Assembly (NCBI GenBank): GCA_949358305.1
Contig: OX442315.1
Coordinates: 9,884,427 to 9,948,426 of the forward strand
Direction of reading: 5' to 3'
Length of the DNA: 64,000 bases
Source of the DNA: Strigamia acuminata
Lineage: Eukaryota > Arthropoda > Chilopoda > Geophilomorpha > Linotaeniidae
Below are positions 42,804 through 51,076 of this stretch, piece after piece (position 1 is the stretch's first letter; every line of letters starts with the position of its first letter). Both the position numbers and the translations under genes were made by a program. The notes under the pieces were generated by a model. That model worked only from the letters and a program-made list of their open reading frames with translations, made no database searches and was not told where the DNA came from.

Positions 42804-45569
42804 TCACTTCTTTCCTGGGGGACCCGACACTGAGTCCGTCACCTGGGCGTAACTCACTCCAGGGACAGGCGGTTGAGTGCCGGGTGGCGCGGGTAGATCG
42901 CCTACTAACGCCGAGGACCGATCTCGGGGGTCCTCATGCTCCGTAATGAAGCATAATGCATGGCCGTCAACTGGCTCATGCGGGGCACGCGTCCTCTCGT
43001 GTAACCAAACGCTCGGGATGTAGGCGGAGAAGCCGGTGTTCGTATGCCGGATGGCATTGGCTTCCGCTGGCGTCACTGGCACACGGTGGGCTCTCAGCAA
43101 CCTCTGGTGGAAGATGAGGTCTCTAGTCTTCCGGATCTGGTTGTGAAGCCAGATGAAGACTGATTTGCCTTTGTCCCGCTGCGCGAGGATAAACCTCCTG
43201 GTCGCCGTCGTCATCGAGAGATGGGGAAACTCTTCGATGATTCGCCCGTAATAGTCTGGCGGAGGCGGTGCCGGCTTCGGCTTCTGGGTGGCCGCGGGAA
43301 TAGCGGCTTGCGTCGTTGTCGCCGCTCGGGCCGGTGAGGTCCCGGGCGGTGTCGGCTTCGTTTGCTCGACGGACCTGACGGGTGGCGTTCGGCACAGCAA
43401 GCGCTTTGGTTTACCCGCCACTTCGAACAGGGCGGGTCCTTGCGGGGATATCTCCGCAGGCATCGGTGGCGGAATCGGAACTCCGCTCGTCGGCGAGATC
43501 ACCATTTCTACATCCTCTGCCGATTCTTCCGTCTGGATGGTCAAGGCGCGCAGTTGTTGGGTAGGCGCCGCTGTCCAGGTGGCGGAGGTATAACGAAACG
43601 CCGTGCTTCGCAACTTGTACCCCTCAAATTCGGGGTTTACCACATCCCTGGTTAGCTCGTACCGAGTCAACACAGGGTCGGGCAGAATGGAGCTCCACTC
43701 TGCGAGGAGTGCACGGGGAACCTGTACACCCTCTCTGTCCACGACAGACCATGCGGCCATCGCCTGACGCCCTTCTCCGAAGAGTGCTGGGGTTAGCAGC
43801 TGCATCATGACCTTGGTCAATGATAGCTGTAGGCTGCGACGATTCACTGGATTCGATCGCTCCGAATCCGCAGTGAAGGCACACGAGAGCTTACTCATCA
43901 TCGCCGTTGCCCATTCGATGAAATATCGCTGGGCCTGATCCACACCTCGCAAGGCGGGCGCGGAGACTCTTGGGTCTTCCATCACGAAGCGAAACGCTGA
44001 GAGCTCGGAGATAGTCGGATTGGCGGCTTCTCTCGCGAGTCGCGCTTCTTCGTCTCGCCTCTCGAAAAACAGGGCCGAGGAACCGGATCGGGGTTGGCTC
44101 GGCCTGTAAATGCCGGTCAAATTGGCTCGACATTCCTGCGCAATGCTCTGTCCAACGGGGAGAGGGACTGAGCGGTCGGTGGGTAAATCCGGCGGATCGC
44201 TCGAATTCAACAACGACGGCGGCGGCAGGTTCGGAGGCGGCTGCGTCTTGGTCGGCAGCGTCGGCGTCGGCAGCGGTGGTGTTGGCTGCGTCGGCGGTGG
44301 TGGCGTCTCCGTCGTCTGCACTCCAGTCATTGCGACTTGGAGCGCCGGGAGATGTTGTCCGGAGCCTGAAGGCTGCACGATGGCGGTTGGCATGCCATCG
44401 GGTCGTGGTCGCGAATTAATGTAGTCTGCGAGCCACCTTGCCACCTCGTGTGGGGTCACCTTCCCGTCGGTGACAACACCCATCTTCCTGGCGTGTTTCA
44501 TCGCGGGATCGAAACGTGTCAGTTTCGTCCGCTTCATCTGAGTCAGAATCTCGCGAAGGTCCCGCGTATCTGCCGCTGGGACGTTTCGCTCACCTGACTG
44601 GCTACCACCTCGTCGACCCGCTCTCTTGGAGGCGTAGGCGGGTTCGGGGATGGGACGGCCCCGAGCTTCGCACCTCGCGAAGTATCGCTCTTTGCGATCT
44701 TTTTTCCGCTGCTCGCGATGAGTCAGCGGACGTCTAGAAGTGCTGGGACGAGAGACTCGCTCTTCGTCACCAGACATCCAAACCTCCTTGCACTCCTTAC
44801 CGTCTTTAATCTGACGGTTTATGAAAATTCGCGGTCGGGAATACTGCGAAGGGTCACGCACCGTACTAGTGGATGGCCCAGCTTCGTTGCCTTCAGTCGT
44901 GTTTTGAGCGACACGCTGCTTCTTGGTTGTCGCTGGGGAACGCGACTGGCTGTCCCCGGCGCCTTTGGAGCGCTTGCGCTTCCGCGGGTAGCTGCTCTTG
45001 GGCCCCAAAATCCCCAGGTAGTGGAGCTGCCACATCTCGGCTTGGGACGTCAAAATTCCCATCCGAGGTCTCCACTGGGGCGTACTCTCTCCCAATCGCA
45101 GCCTCTCAAACCACAGATGAATATCATCCGCGGTCATCCCCTCGTTTTGGAGGATGCGCTCGGCCACTGCCGTAGCGGTATCCACCAGCTGTTGTCTATA
45201 ATGCTGGTAGATGGCCTCACGGGCCTCTTCTGTCTCGGCTGCTCGCCACGCATGCAGCACGTGTTCCTCCGCCGGGTTGCCAGTGTACTGACTTGACAAT
45301 CCGGGGTGGAAAATCGGCGATTTCGGGTCATCGTCACGAGCTAACTCTGTGGCGATGCCTTCGCGCATTCCCTCCGGGAACGTATCCAGGAGCGTGCAGT
45401 CTCGTACCCAACGTCGGGCGATGCATCGGGAATGTAGTATTCGCAGGCGCCAAGGGTCGGCGTCTTCGCCGAAACATCGTCGGTAAAAATCGGGCAGCGC
45501 GCCTCGAAATATCCCGCCACGAGTGATGCAAGCGGGGTCTAATGGTCCCCATGTTTTACGTAGTGCCAT
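42804..45569 (-). CDS. Gypsy-3 third ORF (main exon), unknown protein
   Basis: 921 codons from ATGGCACTACG at 45569. This ATG directly follows a strong acceptor (tttatttctccatccttccag), so it is probably an internal codon of a spliced ORF joined in phase 0 to the leader exon at 46417-46506. No env features: no signal peptide, no membrane segment, no cleavage site seen. Visible parts are an N-terminal Trp/Arg-rich region, a basic patch PRKRKRSK near residue 200, a long proline-rich stretch (about 430-490), and two regions strongly conserved with Gypsy-2 (VNRRSLQLSLTKVMMQLLTP… and RRFILAQRDKGKSVFIWLHNQ…RHTNTGFSAYIP). Conservation between subfamilies implies selection on the protein. Not similar to gag or pol enzymes as far as I can judge. 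Confidence 0.85.
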   Translation of the reverse strand: MALRKTWGPLDPACITRGGIFRGALPDFYRRCFGEDADPWRLRILHSRCIARRWVRDCTLLDTFPEGMREGIATELARDDDPKSPIFHPGLSSQYTGNPAEEHVLHAWRAAETEEAREAIYQHYRQQLVDTATAVAERILQNEGMTADDIHLWFERLRLGESTPQWRPRMGILTSQAEMWQLHYLGILGPKSSYPRKRKRSKGAGDSQSRSPATTKKQRVAQNTTEGNEAGPSTSTVRDPSQYSRPRIFINRQIKDGKECKEVWMSGDEERVSRPSTSRRPLTHREQRKKDRKERYFARCEARGRPIPEPAYASKRAGRRGGSQSGERNVPAADTRDLREILTQMKRTKLTRFDPAMKHARKMGVVTDGKVTPHEVARWLADYINSRPRPDGMPTAIVQPSGSGQHLPALQVAMTGVQTTETPPPPTQPTPPLPTPTLPTKTQPPPNLPPPSLLNSSDPPDLPTDRSVPLPVGQSIAQECRANLTGIYRPSQPRSGSSALFFERRDEEARLAREAANPTISELSAFRFVMEDPRVSAPALRGVDQAQRYFIEWATAMMSKLSCAFTADSERSNPVNRRSLQLSLTKVMMQLLTPALFGEGRQAMAAWSVVDREGVQVPRALLAEWSSILPDPVLTRYELTRDVVNPEFEGYKLRSTAFRYTSATWTAAPTQQLRALTIQTEESAEDVEMVISPTSGVPIPPPMPAEISPQGPALFEVAGKPKRLLCRTPPVRSVEQTKPTPPGTSPARAATTTQAAIPAATQKPKPAPPPPDYYGRIIEEFPHLSMTTATRRFILAQRDKGKSVFIWLHNQIRKTRDLIFHQRLLRAHRVPVTPAEANAIRHTNTGFSAYIPSVWLHERTRAPHEPVDGHALCFITEHEDPRDRSSALVGDLPAPPGTQPPVPGVSYAQVTDSVSGPPGKK

Positions 45570-46416
45570 CTGGAAGGATGGAGAAATAAACAATTAATAA
45601 AAAGTTAATATTTAAATACGTAGATAAATGGTTGGTTTCGAGGGACGTTGCCAGTACGTGCAGCCGTCCGTCGAGACCGATTCCTGTCTATCGGTGCAAA
45701 CGTAGGACGAATTGTCCCTCGTCGGATAGAAAAAGAGAAGTCATCACGTGAAAAATCTGTCTCATGTCCAAAACGCACAGCGAGACGGAATCGAGCCTTT
45801 AATCTGGATTCTTATCATCAGATTTTACTTCAAATTAATTCTAACATTAATTAGAACATTACTAATAATTAAATTAATAATTATCAGTCATTCGTAAAAA
45901 GAATTCGTCGGGTGTAAATTATTACTAAAATCGCACAATAAATGTGCTTGTCGAAATGTTATTAAATAAATAAACCTAATAAAGAATTATTCCGAAGTCG
46001 GACTTTGTCTAATTTTTAAAAAAGTTAAAGTCAAATTAAATTTATCCAACACACCGAAAAATTCATCGTACGAATGTTAAGTTGCATCAATTTGATGCGT
46101 CAAATTACTTGTGGAGAAAAAATATTCTTTTACAGAATATTCTCCCCTTGTCATAAAATTATCTATGGCTCGAGCCCATTGTCTCGCTCGTGACTCAAGT
46201 CATGAGGAATTTTCGAGACGCGAGGCGACGTGAAGTCTGCGCTCGCACCTCGAAAACAAATTAACAAGGAAAAAAAATACGATCGTGTGAGCGATCGCGG
46301 TTAATAATTAATTATACGCTATTTCGAGTGCAAAGCACTCATGTCAGGTATTAGTCAACAAAATTTCTTCTTCAGCAGCACGGAACTAGTTCTCATGTGC
46401 CGATGCCGACTTCTAC
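45570..46416 (-). other. Proposed intron of the third ORF
   Basis: 847 bp between donor CAG|GTAGAAG (GT at 46416-46415) and acceptor ttccatccttccag (AG at 45571-45570), very AT-rich in its middle (45800-46150) as expected of invertebrate introns. No ORF of note on the sense strand. Confidence 0.55.
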
Positions 46417-46506
46417 CTGATCGGGCTGGACTTGGTTTACATCGCGGTCCCAGTTTTCCTCGTCCTCGTGCTCGATGGCCAGCACGTCGTTCTCTTCCTC
46501 GTCCAT
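46417..46506 (-). CDS. Leader exon of the third ORF (Gypsy-3)
   Basis: ATG at 46506 opens 30 acidic codons (starts MDEEENDV, ends QPDQ) ending exactly at CAG|GTAGAAG. The phase is 0 and matches the acceptor before ATGGCACTACG. The same exon with the same donor and phase is found in Gypsy-1 (23776-23871). Without splicing the frame stops seven codons later. The acidic segment would give the third protein a charged N-terminal extension. Confidence 0.6.
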
Positions 46507-46726
46507 GGCGAGGAGCGCGCACAAAAATCTCAATCACGATTTAAAAAGGATGATAAAACTATCTCAAAAACTCGGTGAAAAACTCGGTAAAACGTTAAAA
46601 ACGAGGATCACGCACGAATGCAGCGATCAGCTGTGAAAAGCGGAAGTCTGTGTGAACACGAGGTAATCGCGATGGATTCTGGGTAATATACTCCAGAACC
46701 CGGGTGTTTGAGACTAGTGCGCACCT

Positions 46727-46840
46727 ACCCGTGCGCATGTTACGCTACGGGTCTCCTTTGTTCTCACTCCCGTGCGCGATTGCTGCTACGGGGTCTTTTG
46801 CACGCGGTATCCGACCCGTGCCGATAATTTTGCTACGGGT
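46727..46840 (-). repeat. Three tandem ACCCGT/ACGGGT hairpins in the Gypsy spacer
   Basis: Three units, each with a stem ACCCGT…ACGGGT (the middle one CCCGT…ACGGG) and about 14-15 bases between the arms, at 46814-46840, 46769-46792 and 46727-46752. They lie upstream of the leader exon in transcript order. Gypsy-1 keeps the first (19954-19980) and a paired variant of the third (23536-23564). Candidate RNA structure. Confidence 0.5.
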
Positions 46841-46982
46841 CCCGCGTTTCCACGCCATCTCGTGACGCGAATTCGACCGATATCCGCTTTGTTGGACTTA
46901 GCGAAATTTTCTGCGACGTGATGGCTTGCACTATCGGTCGATTACATTTATTTTTAGTGCCGCCATCGACTCGTAATTTATT

Positions 46983-49900
46983 TTACTTCTTTCCTACGAC
47001 CTTTCCGCCTTTTATGAACGGATTATCTCTTTTTGGTCGCAGGTTACGGATCGAGGCAGGTACGATATTTTTTGTTGTTTTTTGTGTCTGTACCTCCTCA
47101 TTATTGTTTTCTTTTTTATCCGTGTTTTTTGTGTTTGTTTCAGGAGTTTCTCCTGTTTCCCCCCCGACCAAAATTGGATCCGGAACGGATTCAACTATCT
47201 CGTTTACCGGAGGTGAAGGGGCGTCGAAATACTCCTCGTTGTCACTTGGCGGTGCTTTTTCCGACTCGCCAGCGAACATATCGACGATTTGGCCGTCAGT
47301 TTTAGACTTGACTTGGCCTTTGGCCCACATTTCTTGCGGGAATTCCGGAATGTACGGAGTTAACTCTCGTACTTGTATCGACTTATGCTCGGTGTTGTCC
47401 TCGAGCTTGCGTAATTTATACGCGTTACCGCCATGCTTGCCGATGATCACATACGGACCATCTCTCTTGTCGGCCAAGCTGGCGGTGATTCCTCTCGCTG
47501 CATTTGAGAGGATGTGTGTGTCCTTCCACACTAAATCATTGTTCTCGAAATTCACAAATTTTCCACCGCTTTTATCTTGTAAAATGCGGTCGCGCATGTT
47601 AAAAATGTGCGCCATCATATGTTTGTATGTGCTCGAAATTGTTTGCTCCAATTTATATACATACTCATGTGGTTTCTCTGGGTCCACCACATTTACCGAC
47701 TCTGCCACTCGTGGGTCCCAAGGCACTCGTAGCTCTCGGGCGAAGTTGAGGTAGGCCGGAGAAAAATCTCTCGTCCTCGAGACTGTTGTTCGTATGCTGA
47801 ACGCGATCTCCCTCAAGTATTCATCCCACCTATTGTGGATGTCAGTGAATATGCTTAGTGCATATTTAATGTCCCTGTTGAGTCGCTCAACGGGATTTGT
47901 TCTGGGATTGTAGGTCGAAGTATGTGACGCCACAATCCCGAATTTCTCACAAAACTTACCCCAAATTTTCGAGATAAATTGGGGTCCGTTATCGGATATA
48001 ATTTTACGTGGAAATCCGTAACGTAACGCCACGTCGTAGATACATTCAACGATTTTCTCTGCTGAAGGTCTAGCGACGGCGTACAACTCGGGCCAACGAG
48101 TTGCCACGTCCATTATAACGATAATGTACGCATTTTTATTTCCCGTAACGGGTTTTGGGCCCATCACATCGACACTTAAACAATCAAAAGGCGCGTAAGG
48201 CCCTAAGAAAATAGTTTCGAATGGTGATTTACTCCTCGGCTTGCACGCTTGACATCGCTGACATTGGTGGACAAAAAGAGCAATATCTTTTTTCATCCCT
48301 GTCCAGTGAAAAAGCTGTGTAGCACGATAGAGTGTTCTGCTTACTCCCGCATGGCTCGCAAGCGGGTGCCCGTGTAACAACCACAGCACGCGACCGATTA
48401 AGGAAGCAGGTATTACTACCTTTACTGCGGTGTCCGATTCACTCAAGTCATCTTGTTGATTTGGGTGATGTTTCACTAAAAGGCCGTCATCCAATAGGTA
48501 ATCTATGGATTCGTGTGCATAACGACGCTTCTGCCTTCTGGTTAAGTTGGGCGGATATCTTCCTGTCAGTACGAATCTAGCTCTGTCCTGACATTTCTTG
48601 TCTAATTTTTGTTGCACAATTATTTCCTCCCTTGTCGGGGGACTGCTTTGCATCTGCTCGCCGACATGAGCGTGGAAGGCGCTTAGAAGCGGGTCATTTA
48701 TTCTCCGCTCTAGCTTAAATTCCTTCCTTGCATTTGGGTAATTGTCAGCAGCTGGTTGGTATAACCGCGTCCAAAATCCACAGAATTTTACATCTGCCGG
48801 AGACGCGGTGGGAATTTCATTCATCTTCCTTAAATCCCAACGGTGACAACTCGTAGGGCAATAAATGATGCGGGAGTCATCCTCGCCATCATCGTCAGCG
48901 TCGATTGGATCTGACACTGGTGCCCGTGACAGAGCGTCAGCCACGACGTTATATTTGCCGGGCTTGTATTGAATGGTCAAGTCGCATGCCATCAGTTCTA
49001 ACTGCCATCTGGCTAGTCGACCGGCTGGCTCTTTTAATTTCATCAGCCATTGTAACGCTTGATGATCTGTGTGGACCACAAATTTGGTATATTCGAGATA
49101 ATCTCTGAATTTCCTTATGGCCCACACAACGGCCAAACACTCCAACTCGGTGGCATTGTAATTCTTTTCAGCGCCTTGGAGTTTGCGACTTATAAACATG
49201 CACGGCAGGTCTTGTTCGACTCCGTCGCGCACGTGTGTTTGGAGCAACGCCGCTCCTAACCCAACTCTGCTGGCGTCCGTGTGTAATATGAACGGCCGGT
49301 TTAAGTCGGGTAGAGGCATTACGCCGACTTCCGTCAGCATCCTCTTTATTGCATTAAATGCGATGTTGCACTCATTTGACCATACAAATTCGTTTTCATT
49401 CTTCAGGAGGTCGGTAACTGGGGCTGCCACTTCAGCTAGACCCGGTAGCAACCTGCCGAAGAAGTTTATCATTCCCATAAACCGTTGGACACCTTTAACG
49501 TCCTCGGGTGGTGGGAAACGATTAATCGCATCGATTTTTTCGGGGCCAATAGCTAAACCATTGACTCCAATGCGATAACCCAGGAAGGCAAGCTCCTTTC
49601 GACAGAACTTGCTTTTGCCCGGATGCACGTGTAACCCAGCTTTTGCCAGCCGGGTGAGCACTTGGTCGATGTGCTCAATGTGCTCTTCGAATGTTTTAGA
49701 GGCAATAACTATGTCATCTAGGTATGCCCACACAAACTGATGCAGGATATCACCCAATACGCTTTCGATTAGTCTCTGAAAGGTACTGGGAGCATTCACT
49801 AAACCAAATGGCATGACGTTGAACATCAACCGTCCAATTGGCGAGTAAAATGCTGTTTTTAACTTATCCTCTGGCCTCATCTCAACTTGCCAGTATCCCT

Positions 49901-51053
49901 TCGACAGATCCATCGTCGTAACCCAAGAAAAGGGGCTAAGCTCTCTCAAAATGGATTCGATAGACGGCATCTGTATGGGATCTATTTCTGTCACCGCGTT
50001 TAATGGGCGGTAATCAATGCATAGGCGTGGGTCCGAGCCCGGGCGCATCACGAGCACAACTCGCGTCGCGTATTCTCCCTGGGCCTCGGAGACAATGCCA
50101 CTGTCTAGCATTTCTTGGCACATTTTTTGCACTATTTCACGTTTTTGCGGGTTCATTCCCTTATACGCAACTCGTATAGGTTTATTATCCGTCAATTTAA
50201 TTTCGTGAATAGCCCTATTCGTTCGGCCCGGTTTTTTCGACAGGATCCCCTCATATTTAAGTAGGACCCTTCGTAGGGCTGCCGCTTCGTTTAATTCTAA
50301 AGCGGCGTCGGCGACAAGCGTTTCCACTACATTGTCCCGTTGCAATTCTGTTACGAATGCTTTAAAATCGTAATCTTGAACGAATTTCTTTAGGCCTTTC
50401 TCCCACTGTGTCTTGTCGGCCGCTTCTTTTACAAGAGCTGGTGGCACGACAATTGCGGGTCTTTCCTTATCATTTCTGATATAATTCCAAGATTTCGTTA
50501 TTGGATTGGGTTGTATTTCCATTGACGCCATGAGGTCTAAGCCCAACAGAAAAATTCTGTCGCATGTGGGCAGGACCAGGAAAGGGTGCTGTTCTACTCC
50601 TCCGAGCCACTCCATGGTCAATAATATAACTCCTTTTGGACGCGCCATTCCGTTGGCGGTTTTTAGACGTATATTTTTATTAACGCCTTTTATCTTATCG
50701 GTGAGACCCAATGATGCTACTATGTCTTCGGAAACGAACGAGCGATCTGCTCCCGAGTCTAGTAGTCCCATAATTTTTTCACGTTCTATTGTCATGGGCA
50801 ACATACATAGGCGGTTGGTGTATTCGACCGCCACGTTGCACATGAAAACACGAAATTCTTCTGTGTCTTCGACTACTTGAGGTAATTCTTCAAGCAGTAG
50901 GTTCGGTTCTTCCGCCTCAGCCTCAGCGTTTGCGGTAATTACCTGCAAAGCGTTGTTGGCCCTGTCTTGAATTTGGGCGTTAGCTATGTCACTACCCATT
51001 TCTTTGACTGGTGGCGGCTTATCGAACCCTTTGTTAAACCCCTTTTTCTTCAT
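46983..51053 (-). CDS. Gypsy-3 pol: protease, RT, RNase H, integrase
   Basis: 1356 codons from the first ATG at 51053; the frame is open further upstream into gag, as expected for a -1 frameshift product. Domains: aspartic protease D99-SGA, RT with YLDD at about 444-447, RNase H (LHTDASRVGLG, ELECLAVVWA, VHTDHQAL), linker (NVVADALSRAP), integrase zinc region (HPLASHAGVSRTLYRATQLFHW…CQRCQACK), and core D962, D1021 and E1056. Asp-Glu spacing is 34 residues because the usual NG-x-VE reads NPVE. C-terminal tail ends in a charged stretch. No break was found. The enzymes make and integrate the cDNA. Confidence 0.95.
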   Translation of the reverse strand: MKKKGFNKGFDKPPPVKEMGSDIANAQIQDRANNALQVITANAEAEAEEPNLLLEELPQVVEDTEEFRVFMCNVAVEYTNRLCMLPMTIEREKIMGLLDSGADRSFVSEDIVASLGLTDKIKGVNKNIRLKTANGMARPKGVILLTMEWLGGVEQHPFLVLPTCDRIFLLGLDLMASMEIQPNPITKSWNYIRNDKERPAIVVPPALVKEAADKTQWEKGLKKFVQDYDFKAFVTELQRDNVVETLVADAALELNEAAALRRVLLKYEGILSKKPGRTNRAIHEIKLTDNKPIRVAYKGMNPQKREIVQKMCQEMLDSGIVSEAQGEYATRVVLVMRPGSDPRLCIDYRPLNAVTEIDPIQMPSIESILRELSPFSWVTTMDLSKGYWQVEMRPEDKLKTAFYSPIGRLMFNVMPFGLVNAPSTFQRLIESVLGDILHQFVWAYLDDIVIASKTFEEHIEHIDQVLTRLAKAGLHVHPGKSKFCRKELAFLGYRIGVNGLAIGPEKIDAINRFPPPEDVKGVQRFMGMINFFGRLLPGLAEVAAPVTDLLKNENEFVWSNECNIAFNAIKRMLTEVGVMPLPDLNRPFILHTDASRVGLGAALLQTHVRDGVEQDLPCMFISRKLQGAEKNYNATELECLAVVWAIRKFRDYLEYTKFVVHTDHQALQWLMKLKEPAGRLARWQLELMACDLTIQYKPGKYNVVADALSRAPVSDPIDADDDGEDDSRIIYCPTSCHRWDLRKMNEIPTASPADVKFCGFWTRLYQPAADNYPNARKEFKLERRINDPLLSAFHAHVGEQMQSSPPTREEIIVQQKLDKKCQDRARFVLTGRYPPNLTRRQKRRYAHESIDYLLDDGLLVKHHPNQQDDLSESDTAVKVVIPASLIGRVLWLLHGHPLASHAGVSRTLYRATQLFHWTGMKKDIALFVHQCQRCQACKPRSKSPFETIFLGPYAPFDCLSVDVMGPKPVTGNKNAYIIVIMDVATRWPELYAVARPSAEKIVECIYDVALRYGFPRKIISDNGPQFISKIWGKFCEKFGIVASHTSTYNPRTNPVERLNRDIKYALSIFTDIHNRWDEYLREIAFSIRTTVSRTRDFSPAYLNFARELRVPWDPRVAESVNVVDPEKPHEYVYKLEQTISSTYKHMMAHIFNMRDRILQDKSGGKFVNFENNDLVWKDTHILSNAARGITASLADKRDGPYVIIGKHGGNAYKLRKLEDNTEHKSIQVRELTPYIPEFPQEMWAKGQVKSKTDGQIVDMFAGESEKAPPSDNEEYFDAPSPPVNEIVESVPDPILVGGETGETPETNTKNTDKKENNNEEVQTQKTTKNIVPASIRNLRPKRDNPFIKGGKVVGKK

Positions 51054-51076
51054 GAATGGCGCAGACGGTCGAGAAA

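Noticed and set aside
44718-45296. 192-codon plus-strand ORF
   Set aside because: Antisense of the third ORF; codon pattern follows the minus-strand gene.
42804-45569. Third ORF as an env gene
   Set aside because: No signal peptide, membrane anchor, fusion segment or glycosylation-rich ectodomain could be seen; long proline-rich cytosolic-type sequence instead.
46918-47754. 278-codon plus-strand ORF
   Set aside because: Antisense shadow of the Gypsy-3 integrase C-terminus.
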